Shown piece after piece: positions 21,308-31,502 of a stretch of DNA of 31,636 nt. The first letter of the stretch is position 1; every line of letters begins with the position of its first letter. Origin of the DNA: Hypsibius dujardini (lineage: Eukaryota > Tardigrada > Eutardigrada > Parachela > Hypsibiidae). Location of the stretch: positions 1-31,636 of the forward strand of contig LRSR01011946.1 of the NCBI GenBank assembly GCA_001579985.1, given 5' to 3'. A program made the position numbers and the translations under genes. The notes under the pieces were generated by a model. That model did not search any database. It saw only the letters and a list, made by a program, of their open reading frames with translations, and was not told the origin of the DNA.

Positions 21308-22660
21308 GTTAATAAGATATTCAAGACTGGCTGGCTAAGAAATCTCCTTTACTATTTGCTCATTGAACAGCGGCTGCAGGGATTTTTCTTGTGCTCACCA
21401 TTATCTTCTTTAAACGGAACCGTTGGCCAACTTTAAAGCAGCATGCCCTCGAGCTGATCAAAACGTGCTTTCCGAGTTTAAATGGCAAACAATTTTACGC
21501 AACTACTTATGTTTCTGGTCTAGCTACTCCTATGCACTGTTTTGTTCTATTGAAATTGCAGAAATTGTGGACCATCTAGTGTGAACTTTTTCAACTGATT
21601 TTTGCAACTAAACTTTTTAGTTTGAGTTTTTTTATCAACTAACAAAATAAAATTAAGCATGTGATATTTAAAGGTTTAATTCAGCTGTCCTAGTGTGTGA
21701 GCCTTTTACTTTTGTTTGTTAGTTGAGATTTGGTTGACTAATTTTAATTCTCTCCCTTGAATCTGTTGGGATTTACATCCATACTTTGTTTTTTTTTAAG
21801 AAACGAGATCTTTCTATTCATTCTAGTTCAGTCGAGAGGGTCCGTTTTCTCGGTTAATTTTTTGTCGGATCGTTCATGTAATCGTCTCGGAAACTAACAA
21901 ATTAAAACTAGATACATGTGCAAATCAGTTTTAATTTAGTTGTTGCATTAAGCTTTTTAATGTTGATTTAATCAAAATTTTTGACTGATTTTTCAGTTCT
22001 CCCACTTCCAATTTCATATTGCGATGTGGCGACTAAAATTATTAGTGTATTATTGTGTTTAACAGCTGATATAATAGTCGATAACCGTTAAATTTGCCAT
22101 TCTCACTTTTAGGTGATTTAGACTCAAACTTCGTCTTTATCGTTAAATAAAATGGATGTTCTTAGTCTCGCTGGTTGTCACCGTCATTTTCCGTTTCTAC
22201 TGGACCGCGGTAAAACATGAAAGCCGGTAACTTAACATCTATCAACGCAGAAATGGCTTTCGACCCTGTCCCCTTAAACGTAATGGTTAGACTGAACGTC
22301 GAGGTGCGTTCGATGTTGCGTACCTTTCCCTTCATCCTCTTCCAGCAGGCGCATCTCTGGGGCGTTTTTCTGGTCGTCATCCTGTCCGAAACCCTCACCG
22401 GTCTTCATCGCGAAATAACACAGGCAAGGGTGGACGTCACCAAAGAGACGGTGCAACGGTGGCTGAAGTTACACGTGAGGATGCTGGACTTTGTGGAGGA
22501 GATTAGCGGGATTTTTCAGTTGATTTTCTTCACATCGTACGTGTCGGACGTTTTCAACGTGATCGGGTCGTTGGCGTTTTTCCCATCCTCCGAGCTAATG
22601 ACCTCTAACCTTTCGTCACGTTCTGTGACTTCATCAGTCCATATCATCTGCTACAGCTAA
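21308..22660 (+). pseudogene. Gr-family pseudogene E (F/G subfamily)
   Basis: Exon 1a survives from about 21308 to 21475 (TGWLRNLLYYL, then after shifts the LTIIF.KRNRW and QHALELIKTCFP segments). Its first ~90 codons are missing. The exon ends at a GTTTAA in the position where gene G has its phase-1 donor. A ~637 bp intron follows, then an acceptor 'cttttag' at 22111-22112 and exon 1b from 22113: DLD..LRLYR with a frameshift, and a long clean stretch (KAGNLTSINAEMAF, FPFILFQQAHLWGVFLVVILSETLTGLHRE, VQRWLKLHVRMLDFVEEI, SYVSDVFNVIGSLAFF). Similarity to gene F breaks at about 22605, before helix 6. Exons 2-4 are not seen. It is a pseudogene, although its 147-codon frame is well preserved. Confidence 0.83.
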
Positions 22661-23371
22661 CAGCTTCTCTCTTTAGAAACCCATTCGGTTATCTTCGTTC
22701 AACATTTTAATCTCATTCCTGTCAGGAATACATCATTTTGTAAACATTCCGGAAGCCGCTTCTTGTAAGTCGCTTTTCGGTCTCCTGCTACAATTTCGGG
22801 TTAGATGTGGACATACGGAAAACCATCAACTCGACATCGCTGGTGTTTCTGTGGCCGAAAAGCATTAATGACACATCATTCCTGGCACCAGCGAGGCAAT
22901 CTTTGCTGAGTTTTTCCTGATCCAAGGTGAATTGCCCTCGACCCACTCGATGGCTCGAATAAAGACGCAACCCCCGGATGTCTTGGCCTCCTTTCCGTCC
23001 TTAGAAATTACGAGGAGATCTGTCAACTGTAACATTAAACGAGTGAGGGAAGCAGAAAATAGTACGAACATGATCATGCTCGTATTCATGAGGCCCAGCA
23101 CTGTTGCTGCAGAGCACGCTGGCATAGACAGAAACCTTAACCTAGCAAACAATACAACCGCTGGGGACAACGCCAACGGGAAACAAGTCTCAAACCATGC
23201 GATTAGTAGTGTGTACCTCAGACCTTCAGCTTGCGGCCGTCACATTTTCAAGACAACATTTTTCGACCATATATTTTAAAGTTTTATCGTCCTTAGTGTG
23301 CAATAACTTTCTGTACACTTTTTATCTATTTTGGTTTATCTTTTCCTCGTTGAGAAGAGTAATTTTGCGAA
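22661..23371 (+). promoter_or_regulatory. 5' flank of gene F, partly shared with gene G
   Basis: The last ~200 bp align with the flank of gene G: 'caacgggaaacaagtctcaaaccatgcgattagta' against 'caacgggaggcgcctgtcaaacaaccgtttgattagta', 'ttttttcgacc.tatatttt', and 'gt.cgtcct.....tgcaat.a.ctttctg'. The promoter and 5' UTR probably lie within. The distal part contains overlapping open frames of 115 codons (+, 22932-23279) and 103 codons (-, 22865-23176). The minus-strand one is rather hydrophobic, but I recognise no family in it. Confidence 0.5.
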
Positions 23372-26083
23372 ATGAACCCAACCAGGCCCAGTCCGTCTGA
23401 TAAGCACGACTTGAGCGGGACAAATAGAAGATCGAAAAGTGATCTTTTTATTTGTCATGCTCCAGTGCTGCGATGGACGGGATTTCTACCCCTCGGCCGC
23501 GGTTCATCGACTGAAACTTGTGCGCGAAAATTCACATCCTACGCCCTGACATGTTTGGCAGTTGCGCTGCTAATGGGAAACGTCTCGTACAGCTTCGTGG
23601 CGGTCAGTCGCATGCTGGGCGAGGTCTTCGCCCAAACAACTTCCCATACACCGGGCAAGTTGAGCTTCACCGACCAAGGTTCCATCAATAAAACAATTAA
23701 CGGTTCTTGGTTGCGAACTCTTCTTTACTATGTGCCGGATTTAACCGCGGCTGCACGGAGTTTCATCGTGCTCGCCATTATCCTTTACAAACGGAACCGT
23801 TGGACAACTTTGCAGCAGCATACCCTCGAACTGGTCAAAGCATGCTTTCCGGGTTGGGATGACAAAAAACTTCGGTCAACAACTTGCTTTTTTGGTCAAT
23901 TAAAAACTGGTTCAGTTTTGCCATCTTTATTTCCAGGTGACTCAGACATCGAGATTCGGCTGTACAGGAAAGTAAAATGGATTTCCATGGCGTCGCTGGT
24001 CGCCACCGTCTTGTCCTACCTCTATTGGACGGCGGTGTCGTGGGTGGACAACATCAGAGCCAGCAACTTGACATCCCTCGATGCGGAAGTGGTCTTCTAC
24101 CCGATCCCCCTAAGCCTGACGCTAAGACAATATGTCGAGCTGGATGCGGTGTTGCGCACCTTTCCCTTCATCCTCTCCCAGCAAGCGCATCTCTGTGGCG
24201 TTTTCCTGGTCGTCATCCTGTCCGAAACCCTCACCGGTCTTCATCGCGAAATAGCTCAGACAAGCGTGGACGTCACCATAGAGAAGGTGCAGCGGTGGCT
24301 GAGGTTGCACGTGAGGATGCTGGACTTTGTGGAGGAGGTCAGCGAGATGTTTCAGTTGATTTTCCTTACTACATACGTTTCCGACTTTTTGAACGTGATT
24401 GGGTCGTTGGCGTTTTTGCTTTCGTCTGAGCTGATCACCTCCGACTGGTCGTATCTTCACTATATCGGGACGTCATGTATTTTTGGGGTCTACGCGACGA
24501 CGTCTGTCGTTCCGTTGATTCGAGTCCACGAAAAGGTAATCAGAATGCGCCCGTACAAAGTGTGACTTCATGCTTCTATACACTGCACATTACTGTGCAT
24601 ACAGAGGGTAAACCACTTGATGGTGCTCAATAACTCATATTAACACCTGTACAGGGCGCCTTATCTGATTTCCAAAGGTATTCAGAATGCGCTCGTACAA
24701 GCTGTGGCTTCATGCTTTTATACACTGCAAATTACTGTGTATACAGAGGGTAAACCACTTGATGGTGCTCAATGTCTCATATTCACACCTGTACAGGGCG
24801 CCTTATCTGATTTCCAAAGGTAATCAGAATGTACAAGTTGTGGCTTCATGCTTTTATACACTGCACATTACGGTATATACATGTTTATGATAAAGTATAT
24901 GTACGAATAGTAGTAAATGCATATGCACATTTATGTATTATATATTCTATAGGCACTATTAAACCGTTGTTTTTACATGCAAATATTCAGGGTGCAAGCT
25001 TACCGGAAGCGGCATTCCGTCTGGCAGTGATGACGGGGAAGGATCAAAACGAACAGGTATTCACCGAATAGAATATGCACCATCGGTTAATAACCCAAAA
25101 TAACTGTAAAAGTCGACTCGTCCCACTAAATACTCTCACTCAGTCGTACATTTAAATTAAATTTAGTTTGTATTTGGTTAGTTCTGAAAATATTAATGTA
25201 ATATTTCGTTGTCCGGTGTAAAATAATACCAGATTAACCAGGAATGAGTTTAAAAGCGGAAATTCAGACTTTCACCAAAATGCAAGGTAGTTTTTCATAT
25301 AGTCCCATACAGAGTCTGTACGTACGATGAGAATAAAAGTTTATTTCAACGTTGTGGTCAGAAGAACTGTTTCTGCTGGAATTTCAAAGTTTGGAGAACT
25401 TTGGTTTCCCAGAATTTCACTGTACTAAAACCGATTTTCAAAATAAATTTAAAATAAAAAAAATCTAAAATCGGTTTCTAATCGATAATAAAGTTTAGGC
25501 AACGCAGCGTAAGCGAATTTTGCTATAAATTTGTGTTTGTCCTTTATACAATGACAATAGGAGAAACCGAATTTAGCGTGTCCCTATTTGAAATTCCGTC
25601 AAAACAGCCGCTCTACTCATAAAGATGAAATATATTTGTGGAAGTATCACAAGTAAAGAACTATTTGGAAAAATTAAAATGTTTTTAGTCTGAATTTTTG
25701 CTTTGGAAATCTGGTGACTTTACAAGCAAGCTTAAGGTATGCCGACATTTGTCAGATAAAGTCAAGTGCAGAATGACATTTACTCTGTATGTGCTATAGA
25801 TGACAACGCCCGATCTGAGTTATGCTTTACTGGATAAGGCGTTGCGACGTTTTGAAAAGTCATGCCGTCATCACCCGCTCATGTTCACCGGATTAAATTA
25901 CGTCCATTTTACCCGGGAACTGTTGTTTGGGGTACGCAAACACGCGGGGGGGGGGGCTTCACTCAGCCCTAAAGGAGAACAAATGTAGCAGCCGAAAAGT
26001 TATTGACGTGTGCTTTCCGCGTTTTGCAGACGTGGGCGTTGACGGTGTCCTTCCTGATTCTGGCCAATGAACTCTTCAAATAA
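23372..26083 (+). CDS. Gustatory-receptor-like 7TM protein, gene F
   Basis: Preferred model: exons 23372-23852, 23937-24535, 24991-25056, 25800-25931 and 26030-26083, giving 443 residues. The 84 bp between the first two has GT-AG ends and sits exactly at gene G's phase-1 intron. It is also a multiple of three without stops, so retention would give 471 residues. Removing it joins CFPG to DSDIEIRLYRK, matching B, C and G. Features: a basic/polar N-terminus, LRWTGFLPLGR at about 34, helices homologous to gene B, FPFILSQQAHLCGVFLVVILSETLTGL before the long cytoplasmic segment, GASLPEAAFRLAV in exon 2, KSCRHHPLMFTG...FTRELLFG in exon 3, and TWALTVSFLILANELFK at the end (SFLILANEL replaces TYhhhhhQF). 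The last three introns are phase 0. Predicted chemosensory channel subunit; ligand unknown. Confidence 0.85.
23853..23936 (+). other. 84 bp phase-1 intron of gene F, readable in frame
   Basis: Begins GTTGGG and ends TTTATTTCCAG. Gene G has a 511 bp intron at the same codon (GTTGAG ... TTTTAG) and pseudogene E has one too, while A, B and C have none. If retained it would add 28 residues in the loop between helices 2 and 3. The weak GTTGGG donor makes partial retention plausible; this is inference. Confidence 0.7.
24532..24880 (+). repeat. 142 bp tandem repeat at the exon/intron junction of gene F
   Basis: Copies begin at 24532, 24674 and 24816, a period of exactly 142 both times, the third one partial. 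Shared blocks are 'aaaggta.tcagaatg', 'ggcttcatgctt.tatacactgca', 'cagagggtaaaccacttgatg' and 'cacctgtacagggcgcctta'. Copy 1 overlaps the last four bases of the exon (AAAG|GTAATC), so copies 2 and 3 carry duplicate donor-like sites (AAAG|GTATTC, AAAG|GTAATC). Confidence 0.92.
25428..25477. repeat. Short inverted repeat in intron 3 of gene F
   Basis: AAACCGATTTT at 25428-25438 pairs with AAAATCGGTTT at 25467-25477 across an AT-rich 28 bp loop. No function is apparent. The rest of this 743 bp intron holds nothing recognisable. Confidence 0.6.
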
Positions 26084-26325
26084 TTTCGACCATTTTTAAT
26101 CAGTAAATAAGTGTGTTTGGCAGGAAACACGTATATTGTTCATGCCAATTCTATCTGATTTATCGTAATTTTTCATTTGGGCCTTTAAATGTCACTTTTT
26201 ATCTCCATGGTTCAACCTTTCAAGTATAAGACCGCCTGGTCAAGCTAGTTCGACTCTCTGACAGTCAGAACAATCAAGAAATGACATCACCTGTCAGATC
26301 AAGCTTTCGGCACGTTACTATTCAT

Positions 26326-26331
26326 AATAAA
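26326..26331 (+). promoter_or_regulatory. Possible polyadenylation signal AATAAA, gene F
   Basis: First canonical AATAAA after the gene F stop, 243 bp downstream. A closer non-canonical AATAAG lies near 26105, so which is used is open. Confidence 0.35.
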
Positions 26332-28008
26332 CTGCCGAGGCATGATACAGACGGAACTTTTTTGGTTCACACTCCTTGTTCTCCGCTCCTAATTAAGTTT
26401 TACAGAACATAAACTGTTCTTTTTAGCGCCTATTTTAACTATTTTCAACTTTAGAGGCACTTGTGAAATGATTTTCCAACAACCACTGCTTTCTATGTAC
26501 CGTCGGTACCGGTAACAAAATTTTGCCAAAACCGCTGTCGTGAAACTGTTTTGTAAATCGAGCCTTCCAACCATGTCTTCAAAAAAACATTATAGTGGAT
26601 ATCAAAGTTAGTCCAACCGACATGGATCAAGGAAAGTCTTACATGACTTGTCGTGGGTATCTGTCCGACCGCGCCAGCTCCCAACATGATTCTGCGAACT
26701 TTTTTGAATGTCAGCTGAGTGTTTAACTGTTGATAATGTGACGGCCAGACAGAAAAGGCGAAAATTTGCTGCTACCCGGACTCGAAGCGGCGACCACAGC
26801 AGACCCTTCCCTGAATTGTGTGTGTGATATTGATAAACTATTTTTTGCATTGGAAAGCCCACTTCGATGGCTACCCGAATCACTTTCAAAATCAAGGTTC
26901 AGGTTGTTGAATCAGAAGTTCATTCGGAAAACCCAAGGACCAACACTGTTATAGTTGTGCCCCATGGACCGTATTTAAGATCTCTTTTAACTTTGAAGCG
27001 AATCTTAACAACCAAAACGGAAAACTAGATATAAGTCAGTGTACTGTACAAGAAAAAATGAGAAATATTCAATCAATCGTGCACCACCAAATTGAGGGAG
27101 ACCTTTTTAATAAAAATGTAAACATTTTCAGACTCAAAAGTGGTTTATGGGTCCACGCCAATAACTTTCTCAACTGTTATGCGATTAGGTTAATTTAAAT
27201 TTCATTAAAGAGACCAATTATTGCACCCCTTTTTGACTGAAAAATAGTGTTTGTTGTTGCATTTTGGGTCTCCAGTTTTGATCTAAAGTTAGAAATGCAC
27301 GATTTAAAAATTTGGCTGAACTTGACCCTGCGACGTTTTCTTTTTTCTCAAAACCAAATTTGCCGTTAAATTATTTTTTTACTTGTGCGTAGGATAACCC
27401 CATCAAATTACTACAACGTGCATGTTTCAACTTTTTTTTGCTCACATTCTGCTTCAAGAAATGCGAACCAGTTTTGATCTGGATCAGCGAACTTAGCCAT
27501 TAACCGGGCCACGCTTAGTTTCTAGGTGCTGCCACAAACCAAAGCATAGCACCTGTCCTGCTCCTGCCCCAACGTTAAACCGAGCAACTGTTTTACAGAC
27601 ATATTCATATTCTTTCGAAATAAAGCATACATTTTTTTATCAGTTCACATGGGGCTACATTCAGGAATTTGTTGACAAACTCTCGTCCTGACATCGTCAT
27701 GGATGTATGAAATGCAAACACCTACGTCACGATTCGAGTACTCTTATGACACGAAGTATGAACGCACTTCACACACAAACCAATGTGGATCACCGCTGAC
27801 ACGATCCCAACGGGAGGCGCCTGTCAAACAACCGTTTGATTAGTACAAGTGTATCGGAAACTTTCAACGTCCGGACGTCAGGCAAATTTTTTTCGACCCT
27901 CTATTTTCAAGTTATGTCGTCCTGTTTTTGCAATTTTCTGCATATATAGCTTGATTTGTGTAATTTAATTAATCCAACAGCCTAATGTTGATGACTCCGT
28001 GATTCTAA
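26332..28008. other. Intergenic stretch between genes F and G
   Basis: No gene recognised. A 95-codon minus-strand frame (26608-26895) has no family resemblance and overlaps another frame. The last ~200 bp (from about 27805) are homologous to the 5' flank of gene F and probably include the gene G promoter. Confidence 0.5.
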
Positions 28009-31000
28009 ATGAGTCCAACTATAGAAAATCTGTCCGAAAAGCATGACTTGGGCGGGCAAAAGAAACGGTCAAAAAGTGACCTTTTCATTTGTCAAACTTT
28101 GGTGCTTCGATGGACCGGATTTCTTCCCTTTTTCAGCAGTTTATCGGCAGCATGGAAATTTACGTCCTACGCCTTGACATGTTTGGCAGTGGGCCTGCTA
28201 ATGGGAAGTGTGGCGTACAGCTCGGTGTCGGTCAGTTCCATGCTTGGGAAGGTCTTCGGAGCCCTTCCAGCTCAAGTAACTTCCGAAACACTGGGCAAAG
28301 AGTCTCTCAATAAGGCGGTCAAAAGTGGCTGGTTAAGAAATCTTCTTTATTATTTGCCGGATTTGACCGCGGCTGCGCGAAGTTTCATCGTACTCACCAT
28401 TATCCTTTACAAACGGAGCCGTTGGCCAGCTCTGAGACAGCATACCCTCGAGCTGATCAAAGCATGTTTTCCAGGTTGAGGTGGCAAAAACAATTGGACA
28501 ACTAATTTAACCAATTAAAAATAAATTTAAAAATATTTTCAGTTAAATTTTACATTTGTCACTCAGTCCTTAAGGAGAAAAATCTTTAGTTTTTTTTTTC
28601 AAAAAATTAACAAACATTGATTGACTAGTTTTAATTTCCCCAATTAAATTTTTAATAATTGAAAACATTTGATTGGTTTGTAAAAATAAAACTAAACATT
28701 TATTTATTTACTTTTGATCGAAAGTTTTTCAACGCAATCTTCAGTAAAGCATTTTGTTGGAATTTCAGAAACCGAAAAAACTGCAAATAATAGAGCATTT
28801 TATTTTGCGGAGGTTTAATTTAGTCATTTCCACAAAAATTGCTGAATTATTTTAATTTTTTTTAAACTTCAATTTGTAAACATGAGACAACATTTTTAAT
28901 CTTTTTTAAAATGGCAATTAACAGTTTAACCGTTGGCCAAGGAAATTTCGTGTTTAGAATATGGTTGCACAATCTTGAATTTTAGGTGATTCAGACTGCG
29001 TGCGTCGGTTTTACCGCAAACTAAAATGGAATTCCTTGGCGCTGCTGGTTGCTACGGTCATCGCCTACGCCTACTGGGTCGCAGTATCTTGGGTTGAAAC
29101 CATAAAAGCCAGAAACGTGACATCCTTCGACGGGGAAGTGGACTTCCACCCGGTCCCTTTAAATCTGACGCTAAGACAATATATCGAGCTGGATTCGGTG
29201 TTTCGATCGTTTCCCTTTATTCTCTCAGTGCAAGCGCACCTCTGTGGCGTTTTCGTTGTCGTTATCCTGTCCGAAACCCTTACCGTTCTTCATCTTGAAA
29301 TGGCTCAGGCAGGCGTGGAGCTCACCAAAGAGAAGGTCCACCGCTGGTTTAGAGTACACACGAGAATGCTGCACTATGTGAAGGAAGTCAGCGGGATGTT
29401 TCAGTTGATCTTCCTCACGACGTACGTCTTAGACTTTTTGAACGTGATTGGGTCGTTGGCGTTCTTCATTTCCTCAGAGCTGGTCACAACCAACTGGTCG
29501 TATCTGCATTATGTCGGGACGTCGTGTATTTTTGGGGTCTACGCGACGGCCTCGGTCGTTCCGTTGATCCAGGTCCACGAAAAGGTAAACTAACAAAGCT
29601 CATGCAAATTATGAGTTCCACTAACAAGGGAACAATCACCAGTGCAACTCTCTGATCGTAACCAAACTTGTTTCTTGAATACCATGTCACCTAAAATGAT
29701 TTCACAAAATATGACTCGCGGCAAAGAGTTTCCCGTTCAACGGGGAGAAATTCGGGAAGATCTCAATTGGCGCACGTACATTGCCATAGCATGAGGCAAT
29801 CTGGCTTTACTACTTGAAAAAATGTGTAAGTACTGCACTGCATTGTACTTGAGTAGACAAGCAGCATAGCACACGCGCAGAGCACAGAAAATGTTTTAGT
29901 ACGTGCCGTTACGTGCCGTCAATCAAGCGCTCATTCAATCATTCAATCAAGCGCTCATGCTATGGCAATGTACGTGCGCCAATTGAGATCTTCCCGAATT
30001 TCTCCCCGTTGAACGGGAAACTCTTTGCCGCGAGTCATATTTTATAAAATCATGTTAGGGGACATGGTATTCAAAAAAAAAGTTTGGTCACAATCAGAGA
30101 GTTGCACTGGTGATTGTTCCCTTGTAAGTGTCAGTATGTTATCATTCAGAGCGCAAACTTACCGGAAGCTGCATACCTTCTGGCGGTGGCGGTGAAAGAT
30201 CAAAACGAACAGGTATTCTATTTAAAGAACAGGACACATCGGTTAATGGGCGAAGACTTGGAACTGAGCTGCTAAATTAACCATCAAAGTGTACACGTGC
30301 TTCTGTATCGTATATTGAAGGGACACTTTTAAATAAGGTCGAACATAGAAATTGTGGGTGAATAATTCGTTACTAAACCGTTTAATTTAGTTTAGTTTTG
30401 CCATCCGTTACGACAAAGTTACTTGAAAGGTTTAAAGAAGACAAGCTTATGTTAACGTTTTTGAATGTGATGTTTGGATATTCTCACGCTGAACTGAACA
30501 GCATTGACTTCTGGTATTGCTTGCAGTTCATAAGTCTGTTGAATAATAGACGGAGTGCAATTTGAATTATTCCAACTTGATTCCAACTTCCAGGCACGCT
30601 CCATTTCACGTACTCTCGCATTAAGTAAAACATGGACGGATCTTGAATCTCGTGAGTGAAGATTTGAAATGGCGATTTTATCTCACGAAAGGAGGCGTAA
30701 CTTGTGAAAAAAAATTAATGGGTCAGGCTCAATTTCACGCCGCGAAATAGGGCGTGAATTACGAATGGCGTGAAGTTGGAATTAAATTCGGATGATTCAA
30801 ATCGCATTCAGTCTAATGTCTCGATTTCAAATTGAATGTTGCTAGCGACATTCTTTACAAATGGTAATAAAACGGGCTAATCGGTATCGCTTAAATGTAC
30901 ATTGAAGCATCTTGTTTTTATTGCTTGTTTGCCCAGGGTAATGCCACCCTTTAAGCTTTAGCTCAGCAAAATAGGGGGTCCAAATTAGAGCCCATTCCAG

Positions 31001-31474
31001 CTTCCGCATACATCGAGACATACTTCAACCGAGATCAACTTAAACTATCAATACATTTTGAGTATTCACTTCAGTGATGAATTCAGGCGCCTTTCTCTCA
31101 GATGGCTCAAACTCGGACACCTTTATTTGCCGAGCCAAAACCTAATGGGTGAATTTAACTTGGGCATATGGGCATTAAAAGCAAATGGGTTTTAGTTGGT
31201 AGTGCCGGACCCAAACTACACTTTACTGGACAAGGAGCTGCGACGTTTTGAAAAGTCATGCCGTCATCATCCCCTGACGTTCACCGGATTGAGTTACGTC
31301 CATTTTACACGGGAGCTGCTGTTTGGGGTACGCAAACACGAGGACGGTTCACTCAGCACTTTAGGGGAACAAATATCGCTGCGGCACAGTTACTGAAGTG
31401 TGTTTTTCCCCATTTTGCAGACATGGACTTTGACGGTGTCCTTTCTGATTGTGGCGAATGAGCTCTTTAAGTAA
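28009..31474 (+). CDS. Gustatory-receptor-like 7TM protein, gene G
   Basis: Exons 28009-28474, 28986-29584, 30150-30212, 31196-31327 and 31421-31474 encode 437 residues. The first intron (511 bp, GTTGAG...TTTTAG) is phase 1 and the other three (565, 983, 93 bp) are phase 0. Start MSPTIENLSEKHD aligns with gene F. LRWTGFLPFF lies near residue 33; the charged loop seen in F after this motif is shortened. Helices and the FPFILSVQAHLCGVFVVVILSETLT block follow, then VHRWFRVHTRML, DFLNVIGSLAFF, SANLPEAAYLLAV in exon 2 (one residue shorter than in F), the RRFEKSCRHHPLTFTG and FTRELLFG blocks in exon 3, and TWTLTVSFLIVANELFK in exon 4. SFLIVANEL (427-435) occupies the TYhhhhhQF position. The second intron is nearly filled by a foldback element. 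Intact; predicted chemosensory cation channel subunit by family, ligand unknown. Confidence 0.85.
29625..30124. mobile_element. 500 bp foldback (long inverted repeat) element in an intron of gene G
   Basis: Two 171 bp arms (29625-29795 and 29954-30124) are reverse complements with about ten differences, separated by a 158 bp centre. The ends read CAAGGGAACAATCACC and the insertion is flanked by TAA on both sides (29622-29624 and 30125-30127). A 3 bp TWA duplication is typical of PIF/Harbinger elements, which makes a Harbinger-type MITE the best guess. No coding capacity. Removing it and one TAA leaves a 62 bp intron. Confidence 0.88.
30213..31195 (+). other. Third intron of gene G, no internal feature recognised
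   Basis: A 983 bp phase-0 intron starting GTATTC (as in gene F) and ending TTTTAG. Apart from short 'cgtgaa/ttcacg' inverted phrases between about 30600 and 30780, nothing recognisable is present. Confidence 0.6.
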
Positions 31475-31496
31475 CTACGACAATTGAGAGTCAACA

Positions 31497-31502
31497 AATA
31501 AA
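31497..31502 (+). promoter_or_regulatory. Polyadenylation signal AATAAA, gene G
   Basis: Hexamer 23 bp after the TAA stop of gene G, which implies a very short 3' UTR. Nothing further is recognisable up to the end of the window. Confidence 0.55.

Noticed and set aside
23977-24429. 150-codon plus-strand frame inside gene F
   Set aside because: It is the +1 shadow of the real receptor exon, which reads through with clear homology to genes B, C and G.
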